Source of the DNA: Lysinibacillus macroides
Lineage (GTDB): Bacteria; Bacillota; Bacilli; Bacillales_A; Planococcaceae
NCBI RefSeq assembly: GCF_001281525.1
Contig: NZ_LGCI01000010.1
Location: 412,489 to 476,488 of the forward strand
Direction: 5' to 3'
DNA: 64,000 bases
Below the pieces are notes generated by a model. The model ran no database searches and was not told where the DNA came from. It saw only the letters and a program-made list of their open reading frames with translations. Made by a program: the position numbers and the translations under genes. Below are positions 8,958 to 16,601 of this stretch, piece by piece; positions within the stretch are counted from its first letter, which is position 1, and every line of letters starts with the position of its first letter.

Positions 8958-9140
8958 TGGTGGTCGTCATTCTTAATAGCGAACTATTATTGCGAAAAAG
9001 ATAGGAGGACGGATGGGGACTTCCTGGTAGTTTGATGAAATTAGGCGAGAGCTTAAAGGATACTGCTAAAAGAGAGGTGCAAGAAGAAAACAGGACTAGC
9101 CATTACGGATTTATAGTTACTAGGTGGTTTTTCACGTACT
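8958..9140 (+). pseudogene. Nudix hydrolase remnant
   Basis: A plus-strand frame reads VVVILNSELLLRKR, stop, EDGWGLPGSLMKLGESLKDTAKREVQEEN, which is a Nudix box (GESLxDxAxREVxEE) with the leading Gly changed to Ser and a stop codon (TAG near 9000) before the box. Downstream the frame decays. Nudix enzymes cleave nucleoside diphosphates linked to other groups; this copy cannot be translated as one chain. It fills most of the 490-bp gap between the amidinohydrolase and splB. Confidence 0.7.
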
Positions 9141-9321
9141 GATTGTTACCTTAAAGTCGAAGTATACATCGTTACCGCATTCTTCTATACAAGAAATGGG
9201 CTTGGTAATTTAGTGATTGATACAATGTATCAGAGACAATGCAATATTTCTCGTTTCTCCATTTACTAAACGATTTAAAAGATTAATTTAGAGAGAAAAC
9301 AAGCCGTTCTCTCTCTAATTA

Positions 9322-10350
9322 TCATGTAAAATATTCTAATTTTGCTTGAGGGAAAAATTTCTGCATATAGCCATACAAATGTTCCTTAATGTCTTCCTCT
9401 TCCTCTTTTTGATAAATATATTTACCAATGCCATATTTGCCCCATTTATATCGTCTTACCGTCTCGTCGAGCTCTAGCTTTGTCATTGGATAATTTTTTT
9501 CAATCACTCGTTTTGCAGGCTTTGTAAAGCGATGTTGAATAAATTCAAAGGTGATGTCATCGCGCACATCCTTGGGCAATTCAGCGTCCAATCGCTCAAA
9601 CATATGATAATAGCCCTCCTGCCAGCCATCATGAAGATAGATTGGCGCAACAATAAATCCGAGTGGGTATCCAGCTCTTGCCACTTTCCCCGCTGCCTCA
9701 ATGCGCTTTTCCAATGATGATGTACCTGGCTCAAAGTGTTTAATCACATAATCAGCATTGACACTAAAACGAAACCTTGTACGACCATTATGCTTGGCAT
9801 CTAATAAATGATCCACATGATGGAATTTCGTTACAAATCGTAACTGACCTAGCTCACTTTGTCCAAAATGCTCAATGGCTCGCTTTAAGGTATGTGTAAG
9901 ATGATCAATTCCTACAATATCAGAAGTACAGGATGCCTCAAAGCGAGTGATATCAGGTGCTCGTTCAGCCATATAGTGATCGGCCTGTTCTAGGATTTCA
10001 TCGACATTGACATACGTCCGAATATAAGGTTTGCTGCCCATAGTTGTTTGTAAATAGCAATAATGACAATGTCCCATACAGCCAGTCGCAAATGGGATGG
10101 CATATTCCGCTGAGGGCTTAGATGTATCAAACTTTAATGTTTTTCGAATACCCACTACTAAGGTCGATTTTGCCACCCGATACTTTTGAAAATCATTGTC
10201 TCCAGGAAGGTTTCTCACTTGATTATGGGAAGTTGTATAGCGAATTTCAATTCCCATCTGCTCAAACTTCTCTTTTAGCTCCTGACCTAATGGATACTGG
10301 AGGGCATCTGGCTCAAAATAAACAAGCTGAGGGGTAAATGGCTTTATCAT
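9322..10350 (-). CDS. splB: Spore photoproduct lyase (radical SAM)
   Basis: A 342-aa radical-SAM DNA repair enzyme that reverts the UV lesion 5-thyminyl-5,6-dihydrothymine to two thymines during spore germination. The [4Fe-4S] motif is C91-x3-C95-x2-C98 in GCMGHCHYC, with Tyr97 and Tyr99 beside it and the H-atom donor Cys141 in FEASCTSDIVG, matching B. subtilis SPL residue by residue. It follows splA by 12 bp in the usual splAB order. A weak SigmaG-like sequence (TGACATA, 18 bp, CAAACTA) lies before splA. Presence of this gene is strong evidence for a spore former. Confidence 0.95.
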   Translation of the reverse strand: MIKPFTPQLVYFEPDALQYPLGQELKEKFEQMGIEIRYTTSHNQVRNLPGDNDFQKYRVAKSTLVVGIRKTLKFDTSKPSAEYAIPFATGCMGHCHYCYLQTTMGSKPYIRTYVNVDEILEQADHYMAERAPDITRFEASCTSDIVGIDHLTHTLKRAIEHFGQSELGQLRFVTKFHHVDHLLDAKHNGRTRFRFSVNADYVIKHFEPGTSSLEKRIEAAGKVARAGYPLGFIVAPIYLHDGWQEGYYHMFERLDAELPKDVRDDITFEFIQHRFTKPAKRVIEKNYPMTKLELDETVRRYKWGKYGIGKYIYQKEEEEDIKEHLYGYMQKFFPQAKLEYFT

Positions 10351-10362
10351 GTGCGTCCTCCC

Positions 10363-10587
10363 TTAATGAAAATACTGGTGATAGGCCTGTTCAGCCGCCA
10401 TCTCGCTTGCAAAAATTACCATGTCATTCGTGATTGGATAATAGGTTTCAAATAAAAATAGAGCTAGCTCCTCTGGTTTTTCTGGATGATAAACGACTGC
10501 CGCTTCCTGTATATTCGTTACATCTTGAATATGTGGATTGCGGTAAAAAATATAAACAATATCACCCACATCAAATGGTTGTTGCAT
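10363..10587 (-). CDS. splA: SplA, small regulator of spore photoproduct lyase
   Basis: A 74-aa protein with the SplA pattern PFDVGDIVYIFYRNPH...EAAVVYHPE...ELALFLFETYYPI. In B. subtilis SplA is a TRAP-like negative regulator of splB expression. The longest frame starts at 10668, but the ATG at 10587 has GAAGGTGAAG just upstream and gives the family length, so I use it. Translationally close to splB (12-bp gap). Confidence 0.88.
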   Translation of the reverse strand: MQQPFDVGDIVYIFYRNPHIQDVTNIQEAAVVYHPEKPEELALFLFETYYPITNDMVIFASEMAAEQAYHQYFH

Positions 10588-10724
10588 CTCTTCACCTTCC
10601 TCTGCCTTTCCATTAGTTTGGTGAAATTGTTCAAAAAATATGTCATAAAAAATTTTGGATATTGGCATAATACTTCATCATTACTAAGAGAGGAGTTATT
10701 CGTAATAGTTGAAAAACATAAAAA

Positions 10725-10757
10725 AGCGAGCCTCCCTTCATCGGACGCTCGCTCATT
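10725..10757 (-). terminator. Terminator after queT
   Basis: Inverted arms AGCGAGC (10725-10731) and GCTCGCT (10747-10753) lie just past the queT stop. On the plus strand the hairpin has an A-tract before it, so it reads as T-rich after the stem on the minus strand. Confidence 0.7.
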
Positions 10758-11267
10758 TTATTTAGATAAATCTATTTTTTTATTTAGTAAGTAAATCGTC
10801 AATCCACCAACAGTCATCGACAATAATTCTCCAACGCCCACTGTAAACCATGTTGCCCAAAAAGGAAGGTCATACAGGATCGTTAATTGTCCAGCAACCG
10901 TAAACATGGAGACAGCAAAAATTAATGCAGTAACAACCATTTTGGCAATGTCATTTGTCATATGTTTTGTAATGCGTCTACATAGTAGTAAGACAAGGAA
11001 GGTTGCAATTCCTCCGATTGGCACATCCAGTATCCACGTTGGTGACATAAAATTAGCTAGTATTACGCCTAAAGTCACCGCCACAACATAGCGCCTATTG
11101 TATAATGCCAGATAATTAAACATTTCTGACAACCGTAGCTGGACAGCGCCAAAGCTAATGACTGATAATGCAACCGTTACAGCCACATAAAGAGCTGCAA
11201 CAAGTGCCGTTTTTGTAAGCTCACTTACAGAAACACGGCTTGAATCTTTTGCAATAGATGTATTCAA
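10758..11267 (-). CDS. queT: QueT-family queuosine-precursor transporter (ECF S component)
   Basis: A 169-aa membrane protein of the QueT (COG4708) family, the substrate-binding subunit of an energy-coupling-factor transporter thought to import queuosine precursors such as preQ1 or preQ0. Seen: five or six hydrophobic segments and the family motifs FGAVQLRLSEMFNYLALYN and MSPTWILDVPIGGIATF. No ECF ATPase or EcfT gene is nearby, as expected for members sharing a common module. The TTG start at 11267 follows AAGGAGAATAAAA. The gene has a 110-nt leader with stem-loops and its own promoter (TTGTTC, 18 bp, TATAAT), pointing to riboswitch-style control. Confidence 0.87.
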   Translation of the reverse strand: MNTSIAKDSSRVSVSELTKTALVAALYVAVTVALSVISFGAVQLRLSEMFNYLALYNRRYVVAVTLGVILANFMSPTWILDVPIGGIATFLVLLLCRRITKHMTNDIAKMVVTALIFAVSMFTVAGQLTILYDLPFWATWFTVGVGELLSMTVGGLTIYLLNKKIDLSK

Positions 11268-11416
11268 TTTTATTCTCCTTTGTAAAATAGCGAGTCGCTA
11301 TTTTAGTAATAACTACGACCAAAGGAAGAGAGCTACACGCCCTATCTGAAGTGCCGTAGTGCAAGCAAATTTTTGCTTACCTGCGTATTATAGCAGAAGA
11401 ATATCTTATTGAACAA
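11268..11416 (-). promoter_or_regulatory. queT promoter and structured leader (possible unrecognised riboswitch)
   Basis: Minus-strand promoter -35 TTGTTC (11411-11416) and -10 TATAAT (11387-11392). The leader holds an AAGCAAAAATTTGCTT hairpin, a closing stem ACTACG/CGTAGT enclosing a 40-nt internal region with GGGCGTGTAGCTCTC, and a last hairpin AAAATAGC-GACTC-GCTATTTT abutting the AAGGAG ribosome site. The last hairpin lacks a following T-run, so translational control is more likely than termination. I could not match it to preQ1-I (no A-rich tail with CUAA) or with confidence to preQ1-II. Confidence 0.55.
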
Positions 11417-11418
11417 TC

Positions 11419-12174
11419 CTATTTTGTCAGCCAGCCACCATCAATTGGTAGCACTGCCCCATGGATATAATCAGCAGCCGAGCTTGCTAAAAATAGTGTT
11501 AAATTTGCAACTTCATGAGGCTGTGCCCAGCGACCTGCTGGCGTTTCATGGGCTACCCATTTTGCCATTTCTCCGTCACCTTCAAAATCTGCCTTATTCA
11601 TCGGTGTTTGAATGGCCCCCGGTGCTATCGCATTCGCCCGAATTCCCAGGCGGCAATAATCTAAGTCTAGCTGCTTTGTATAGCCAATAATGGCATGTTT
11701 AGAAGCTGTGTAGGCTGCACCGCCACCACCCGCAACAAGTCCTGCAATCGATGCCATATTAATAATTGTGCCAGAGCCACGTTCCACCATATGCGGTAAA
11801 ATTGTATTCGTTACAAAGAATGTTCCCTTTACATTCGTGTTCATAATTTTATCCCACAACGCTTCGTCAGTATCCAGTGTTTTCGCAAAACCATCTAAAA
11901 TACCTGCCGTATTACATAAAATATCAATTTGCTTAAATTTCGAGATTGCTTCCAAATATGACTGCTCCACATCATTTTGACTACACACCGTGCCAACCTT
12001 ATAGGCAAAATGATCAGAGTATTGCTGCTGTAAATGAACAAATCCTTGCTCCTCTAAATCAAAAGCGAATACATTCGCCCCATTTTCTAAAAATGCAACA
12101 GCTTGAGCATAGCCAATACCTGAGGCTGCACCTGTAATAAATACCGTTTTATTCATATATTCTTCAAACTTCAT
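11419..12174 (-). CDS. Short-chain dehydrogenase/reductase
   Basis: A 251-aa classical SDR, a cytosolic NAD(P)-dependent oxidoreductase of the FabG-like fold. Cofactor loop TGAASGIG (near 13-20), NTAGILDG (the NNAG-type motif), active-site Ser in NMASI and YTASK with catalytic Tyr and Lys. An acidic residue ends the second beta strand (FAFDLEE), which favours NAD over NADP. I use ATG at 12174 because GAGGAGAAACTT precedes it; the longer frame from 12249 has none. The C-terminus HGAVLPIDGGW is standard. Substrate unknown. Confidence 0.88.
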   Translation of the reverse strand: MKFEEYMNKTVFITGAASGIGYAQAVAFLENGANVFAFDLEEQGFVHLQQQYSDHFAYKVGTVCSQNDVEQSYLEAISKFKQIDILCNTAGILDGFAKTLDTDEALWDKIMNTNVKGTFFVTNTILPHMVERGSGTIINMASIAGLVAGGGGAAYTASKHAIIGYTKQLDLDYCRLGIRANAIAPGAIQTPMNKADFEGDGEMAKWVAHETPAGRWAQPHEVANLTLFLASSAADYIHGAVLPIDGGWLTK

Positions 12175-12227
12175 AAGTTTCTCCTCACAGAAAGAAGTCA
12201 TCCCACAACTTGAGATGACTTCTCTTA

Positions 12228-12461
12228 TTACGATTCTACAATTACCCAATCTTCTGCTAATAAATCACATACAGTGGGTGTGAACATAGTATAGCCCTCA
12301 CCTCGCACATTAATTAAAAAATAAGGATTCAATGTTTCGCCGGCATGCTCGCTTTGGTCAACTAGCTTCACATAGAGCTCAGCACCGCTCCAGCCCTCGC
12401 GAATCACCTTTTGTCCTACTTTTAAGCGCGGTAATATTTCTTCAAAAGTCATATATTCCAT
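12228..12461 (-). CDS. DUF2829 (Tad2-family) small protein
   Basis: A 77-aa protein with the full DUF2829 pattern: MTFEEILPRLKVGQKVIREGW, then LNPYF, then LLAEDWVIVE. Phage members of this family include Tad2, which sequesters the cyclic ADP-ribose signal of Thoeris immunity. Many chromosomal members have no known role. There are no phage genes around this one, so it may be a domesticated phage protein or a general nucleotide-binding protein. It lies 53 bp upstream of the SDR gene, same strand, possibly one transcript. Confidence 0.8.
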   Translation of the reverse strand: MEYMTFEEILPRLKVGQKVIREGWSGAELYVKLVDQSEHAGETLNPYFLINVRGEGYTMFTPTVCDLLAEDWVIVES

Positions 12462-12580
12462 CCTTTATATCCATTCTTTATCGCATTAGTATACGGGATT
12501 TTTTCCATATTGACAACCTTCCTCAGGATACTATCTGTACAATCATTCTTATGAAAAACTACAATATTATCTAATTTTAA

Positions 12581-13888
12581 TTATTTGATTGGAATTTTAA
12601 CAATAGCCGTTGTTTCTTGATAGTTGGAAGAGTCAAAGGCAATATGCCCATTATATTTTTGGACAATTTCTTTCACAATAAATAAGCCCTGACCTCTAAT
12701 TTTTCCATTCCCTGCTTTTTTTGTAGAAAACCCTCGTTTAAATATATAGGTTGTATCTTCAATATTAGGGCCTGTATTTGTTACACTAAAGTCATATTGT
12801 GTCTCATCTGCTTTACAGCAAATTGTAATTTTACGTTGGCCCTCTGGCAATTCAATAGCAGCCTCAATAGCATTATCAATTAAATTGGATAAAATCTTAA
12901 TTAAATCAGTTGTTTTAATTTTATAAAAGGCATTTTGGGAAATGGTAAAGTCCATATCAATATTATGATTTTGAGCTGTTAATTTCTTCGTTTGCAATAA
13001 AATAGACAAGCCTGGATGATCAATGTTTACTCGAAGTGATTGAATGGCTTGTACCTCTTTCGATAATGAACACAAATATTGCTTAGCTTGTTCTGTTTTT
13101 TCTAATTGCAATAGTCCATGTAAAACTTGGATATGATTCGTAAAATCATGACGTAGTGACGATACCGAAGCAATTAATGTTTTAATTTCTGCTTGATAGG
13201 TATCCTCTGTAGCACCAACCTCCTTTGCTACCTCCTTTTGATACCATCTTTGGAGCAATAAAAAGGAAGCAATCACCACTAAAATCAGTACACCATTAAA
13301 AATAAACATAAAGATATTGTCTTTAATCACTTTTCCCTTAATACCATTTAGCATATCTGCACTAATATCAATGCCAAGATAACCAACAATTTCGCCTGCC
13401 TCATCTTTGATTGGAGCACCGACTGAGACGTAAGAACCGTGTAGAACATCATCAATAACCTCTGTTACATAGGTTTCTCCATTATAAGCCTTGTATACTT
13501 CGTTTGCAGGCACTGTACAAGTTTCTCCAATATCAAAGCTCATGGCATGCTCTTTCGGTAATCCCATAATCATAGCACTTGATACCTCTGGATTATCCAC
13601 CAATATGGTATAAACAAATAAAGCGCCTGTCTTTACTCTTGCATCATTTAAGTAATTTCTTATTTCCCAATAATAATCATTTTTTTGGGGATCTTCTAAA
13701 AATTTTTTATATGTATCTGTATCTATAGCAGAAGCAATAGAAATGGCAGCCTCTAAACTTTGATTGGCAATGGACTCCTCTACCGTCTTTTTAATTTTCA
13801 CATAAGATGTAATAATATTTAAACTTGTAAACACACATAATAAAATCACTGCTAGTATTAAAATTAGTTTTATTTTACGATTTTTCAT
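12581..13888 (-). CDS. Sensor histidine kinase of the CitA/DcuS (Spo0B-like) type, without a partner regulator
   Basis: A 435-aa membrane kinase. One helix near residues 8-28, an extracellular domain of about 160 residues that ends in GAPIKDEAGEIVGYLGIDI (Cache/PAS-like ligand fold), a second helix near 192-212, a Spo0B-type dimerisation helix with phospho-acceptor His247 in LRHDFTNH, and a GHKL ATPase with N-box NLIDNAIEAAI and GQGLFIVKEI. CitA/DcuS kinases sense small carboxylates, so a metabolite ligand is plausible. I prefer ATG at 13888; the longer frame from a TTG at 13927 lacks a ribosome site. No response regulator is adjacent, and an IS256-family element starts roughly 100 bp upstream, so the locus may have been split. 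Confidence 0.82.
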   Translation of the reverse strand: MKNRKIKLILILAVILLCVFTSLNIITSYVKIKKTVEESIANQSLEAAISIASAIDTDTYKKFLEDPQKNDYYWEIRNYLNDARVKTGALFVYTILVDNPEVSSAMIMGLPKEHAMSFDIGETCTVPANEVYKAYNGETYVTEVIDDVLHGSYVSVGAPIKDEAGEIVGYLGIDISADMLNGIKGKVIKDNIFMFIFNGVLILVVIASFLLLQRWYQKEVAKEVGATEDTYQAEIKTLIASVSSLRHDFTNHIQVLHGLLQLEKTEQAKQYLCSLSKEVQAIQSLRVNIDHPGLSILLQTKKLTAQNHNIDMDFTISQNAFYKIKTTDLIKILSNLIDNAIEAAIELPEGQRKITICCKADETQYDFSVTNTGPNIEDTTYIFKRGFSTKKAGNGKIRGQGLFIVKEIVQKYNGHIAFDSSNYQETTAIVKIPIK

Positions 13889-14070
13889 AAAAAACGAGAC
13901 TTCCTCATCTATAGAGATTAATTCCAATTTTAAAGATCATTAACTTTATTCTTCACTTGTAAGCAAACATCGCTTGTCTAGGTACTGTCAATATTTTTGT
14001 GTAAATGACGATTCACCCGTTCAAGGGAACTCATCACCTGTGTATTCAATTGTACTTGTTCGAAGTGTTG

Positions 14071-14116
14071 ATTTGAGTGTGTAGGAAAGGGCTAGCCCTT
14101 TCCTACACACTCAAAT
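14071..14116. repeat. 46-bp perfect palindrome beside the transposase stop
   Basis: Left arm 14071-14091 (begins ATTTGAGTGTG), centre CTAG, right arm 14096-14116 is its exact reverse complement. It lies 21 bp past the transposase stop inside the IS. It could terminate transcription from either side, or fold into a cruciform, but no T-run follows on the minus strand. Confidence 0.85.
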
Positions 14117-14137
14117 TTCGCGCTGGCGCGTCCCGGT

Positions 14138-15334
14138 CTAGTTTGCCGGTTCGTGCAGCTGCTCAAACATTTCTTCTAGCTTTGCACGGGCCTGATTGAA
14201 GCCGATGTGGCAGCGTGTGGCGAAACGTTGATTATAGTCTTCGAACTGCGTCACTAAAAAGCGCTCCAACGATTCTTCGTTCGGGAACTGTTCCTTGCGC
14301 TTTGTATATTTTTTGATTTGCTTATTGAACGACTCGATTAAATTCGTCGAGTAGATGCTTCGCCAAATCGCCTTGGGAAAGCCGTAAAACGTCAGTAAAT
14401 ACGGGTTTTCGAGTAAGCCTTGTGCGACTTTTTTATACGATTTGCCCCATTTTTCGCAGAACGTCTCGAGCGCTTTTTTCGCTGCTTCAGCGTTCTTTGC
14501 CTGGTGAATCGTTTTAAAATCCTCGCACACTTCCTTGCGATCTTCTACTCGGACTTTATGCATGATATTGCGTGCCACATGGACAAGGCACACCTGATAT
14601 TTTGCCTTTGGAAACACATTAAACACAGCGTCTGCCATGCCTTTTAAGCCGTCTGATACGAATAAAAGTACGTCTTCTACACCACGGTCTTTGAGCTCTT
14701 GTAGTAGCTCCTGCCAGTTGTAGGCCGATTCTGTTGGGGCAATCGTATAGCCAAGCACTTCTTTAGAGCCGTCTTCACGAATACCAACTGCAATATAGAC
14801 GGCCTCTTTTGACACCGTATCACGACGCACGGCAATATACGTCGCGTCTAAATACACGCATACGTAACGATTGTGCAAAGGACGGTTATTAAAGGCTTCT
14901 ACCGTTTCTGAAACAGCCTTTGTCATATTCGAAATCGTTTGCGGCGTATAGTGATGCCCATACATTTTCTCAATTAATTGCGCAATTTCCGCCATCGTAA
15001 TGCCTTTTTTGAACAAGTGAATGACCGTTTCTTCCAGCGTATCGTTCGAGCGCTTATATGGTACCACTGTCTGTTGTTTAAACTCACCGTTGCGATCCCG
15101 CGGGATTTGAAGCGTTAAATCGCCGTACTCCGTGTGAAGTGTACGCGAATAAGACCCATTGCGAGAATTGCCTGAGTTGAACCCGATACGATCGTATTTT
15201 TCGTAATCCAAAAATTCCGTCAGCTCTGTCGCCAGTAGCGAGTTGATCGCCATTTCCAAGTGCGAACGAAAAACCTCGGTAATATCTTGTTTTTTGACTA
15301 GTGCATCGACAATTTCTGTTGTAAACTGATTCAT
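14138..15334 (-). CDS. IS256-family transposase
   Basis: A 398-aa Mutator-like DDE transposase. The triad is seen as Asp163 (VYLDATYIAV), Asp228 (LLFVSDGLKG) and Glu334 (STNLIESFNKQIKK), with the C/H motif CLVHVARN between the second Asp and Glu. Length matches the family (390-410 aa). The reading frame is intact and the ATG at 15334 follows AAGAGGTCTTCCC. It catalyses copy-out/paste-in transposition of the element through a circular intermediate. It lies between an orphan histidine kinase and a small membrane-protein pair. Confidence 0.95.
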   Translation of the reverse strand: MNQFTTEIVDALVKKQDITEVFRSHLEMAINSLLATELTEFLDYEKYDRIGFNSGNSRNGSYSRTLHTEYGDLTLQIPRDRNGEFKQQTVVPYKRSNDTLEETVIHLFKKGITMAEIAQLIEKMYGHHYTPQTISNMTKAVSETVEAFNNRPLHNRYVCVYLDATYIAVRRDTVSKEAVYIAVGIREDGSKEVLGYTIAPTESAYNWQELLQELKDRGVEDVLLFVSDGLKGMADAVFNVFPKAKYQVCLVHVARNIMHKVRVEDRKEVCEDFKTIHQAKNAEAAKKALETFCEKWGKSYKKVAQGLLENPYLLTFYGFPKAIWRSIYSTNLIESFNKQIKKYTKRKEQFPNEESLERFLVTQFEDYNQRFATRCHIGFNQARAKLEEMFEQLHEPAN

Positions 15335-15558
15335 AGGGAAGACCTCTTTTCTAGGATTGGTTGTGGTGACTTAATTCTACCAAGAAAGGGTCTTCCTTTT
15401 TCTATGGAATTTTCTATTTACACAAAATATTTTATACTCTCTTTTTTATACGACTAACCTATTATAACATAAACTGAAAAAAAATCTACCTTCATTTCAT
15501 ATTAACTTTGCATATGGTAAAATACCTTATAATTACATACTATAATGAGGTGAAGCTA

Positions 15559-16002
15559 GTGGATTTATCGATCCTATTAATGAGCATTGGAATTTTTCTG
15601 ATCATTGTCTCCTTCTTTTTCAAAAATAGCGCGAAAAAAGTCGAAAAAGATGTCGAAGAATTATCCATCTCCATTTTCCAAGAAACAAATCAATTAAAAC
15701 GTCGCCTAAAAGTTGTGGAGGAAGAACTGTTATTAGAGCCTGAATTCCAAGTAAAATCGAAATCAACTTCTCATCATACAGCTCACAACCCTAAGGTACA
15801 GCAAATGATGCAGGCTGTACAACAAGCGGCTCAAACAGCAAAGACTACTCAAACAACCGCACAGACAAAACCGATTCATCAAATTATTATTAGTCAGGTG
15901 CTTGAATTAAACAGGCAAGGTCTTTCTGTTGCAGATATTAGTATTCGTTCTAATTTAACAGAGGAACAAGTTCGTCAAGTAATTGCAAACGGAGGTCGAT
16001 AA
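15559..16002 (+). CDS. Membrane-anchored coiled-coil protein with C-terminal helix-turn-helix-like domain
   Basis: A 147-aa protein of unknown function. One N-terminal helix (LSILLMSIGIFLIIVSFFF), a charged coiled-coil region, a Thr/Gln-rich linker (QTAKTTQTTAQT), and a C-terminal segment VLELNRQGLSVADISIRSNLTEEQVRQVI resembling the HTH-like tail found in SwrB/YlxL-type proteins. GTG at 15559 is chosen because ATGAGGTGA precedes it; the longer frame from 15508 has no site. The next gene starts at the base after its stop, so the pair is translationally coupled. It sits just outside the IS256 right end. Confidence 0.7.
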   Translation: MDLSILLMSIGIFLIIVSFFFKNSAKKVEKDVEELSISIFQETNQLKRRLKVVEEELLLEPEFQVKSKSTSHHTAHNPKVQQMMQAVQQAAQTAKTTQTTAQTKPIHQIIISQVLELNRQGLSVADISIRSNLTEEQVRQVIANGGR

Positions 16003-16482
16003 TTGATGAATCAATCTGCCATCCGTGCCTTTGGTATTGCTATTTTTCTTATCGGCGCATTGCTCGCGCTTGCTGATCGCTTTGACCTAAATATCGGGCT
16101 TCCAACAGTGGCTTCCTCTACAAAGCAGGATGCGAAGGAATTACAAACTAAGCTACATCAAGCCAATGAAGAAATTGCATCATTAAAAGAACAGCTAAAA
16201 AAGGAACAGCCAGCTGAAACACCGGCTACAGAGACGGCTGAGCAAGCTGACAAGCCAACTAGAGAGGCGACAACCATGACACTCCAAATTTATAGCGGCA
16301 TTACGCCTTATATTGTTGCCCAAAAGCTTGAAGACGGTGGGATTATTACAAATAGTGTGGAAATGGAGCTATTACTCGCCAATGCTAAATATGCACGTAG
16401 CCTGCAAATTGGCTCCTATGAAATTAATTCTTCCATGTCCTTAGAGGAAATTGCTAACTTAATTACAGGCAAAAAACAATAA
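16003..16482 (+). CDS. Small membrane protein with MltG/YceG-like N-terminal domain
   Basis: A 159-aa protein: a single N-terminal helix (AFGIAIFLIGALLALA), a coiled-coil and a Glu/Ala/Pro/Thr-rich linker, and a C-terminal ~65 residues (MTLQIYSGITPYIVAQKLEDGGIITN through SLEEIANLITGKK). The C-terminal part looks like the LysM-like entry domain of the endolytic transglycosylase MltG, without its catalytic domain. It could bind glycan or regulate MltG, which is inference. Start is TTG at 16003 (GGAGG seven bases upstream) or ATG at 16006. Coupled to the preceding gene. Confidence 0.72.
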   Translation: MMNQSAIRAFGIAIFLIGALLALADRFDLNIGLPTVASSTKQDAKELQTKLHQANEEIASLKEQLKKEQPAETPATETAEQADKPTREATTMTLQIYSGITPYIVAQKLEDGGIITNSVEMELLLANAKYARSLQIGSYEINSSMSLEEIANLITGKKQ

Positions 16483-16556
16483 AGTGAATTTTCAATGAGT
16501 GAGAACCTTACGGCCTGTACCTGATGCTACGAAAAGATTGTTAATACGGGATAAAC

Positions 16557-16595
16557 AAAAAGCTGTTACCTACTCAAATTAGGTGACAGCTTTTT
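16557..16595. terminator. Bidirectional terminator between the membrane pair and trpG
   Basis: The stem AAAAGCTGTTACCT with AGGTGACAGCTTTTT, nearly perfect, has A-runs on the left and T-runs on the right. It serves both convergent transcripts. Confidence 0.85.
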
Positions 16596-16601
16596 AGATT
16601 A

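Larger units (their letters stand above)
13984..15440 (-). mobile_element. IS256-family insertion sequence, apparently complete
   Basis: An intact transposase gene is bracketed by related ends: TTTTTGTGTAAAT at 13994-14006 and its inverse ATTTACACAAAAT at 15416-15428, the GTGTAAA core typical of IS256-type ends. Outer boundaries are approximate and I could not identify a convincing 8-9 bp target duplication. GC content of the element is visibly above its surroundings (for example GCGCTGGCGCGTCCCGG at 14119-14135), which suggests recent arrival. Confidence 0.8.

Noticed and set aside
11300..11360. preQ1-I-like AGAGCTACAC segment on the plus strand near queT
   Set aside because: It is on the strand opposite to queT and lacks the A-rich pseudoknot tail, so it is a chance resemblance.
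12228..12461. Reading the DUF2829 gene as proof of a prophage or defence island
   Set aside because: No phage structural, integrase or immunity genes are found nearby. The family alone does not show this.
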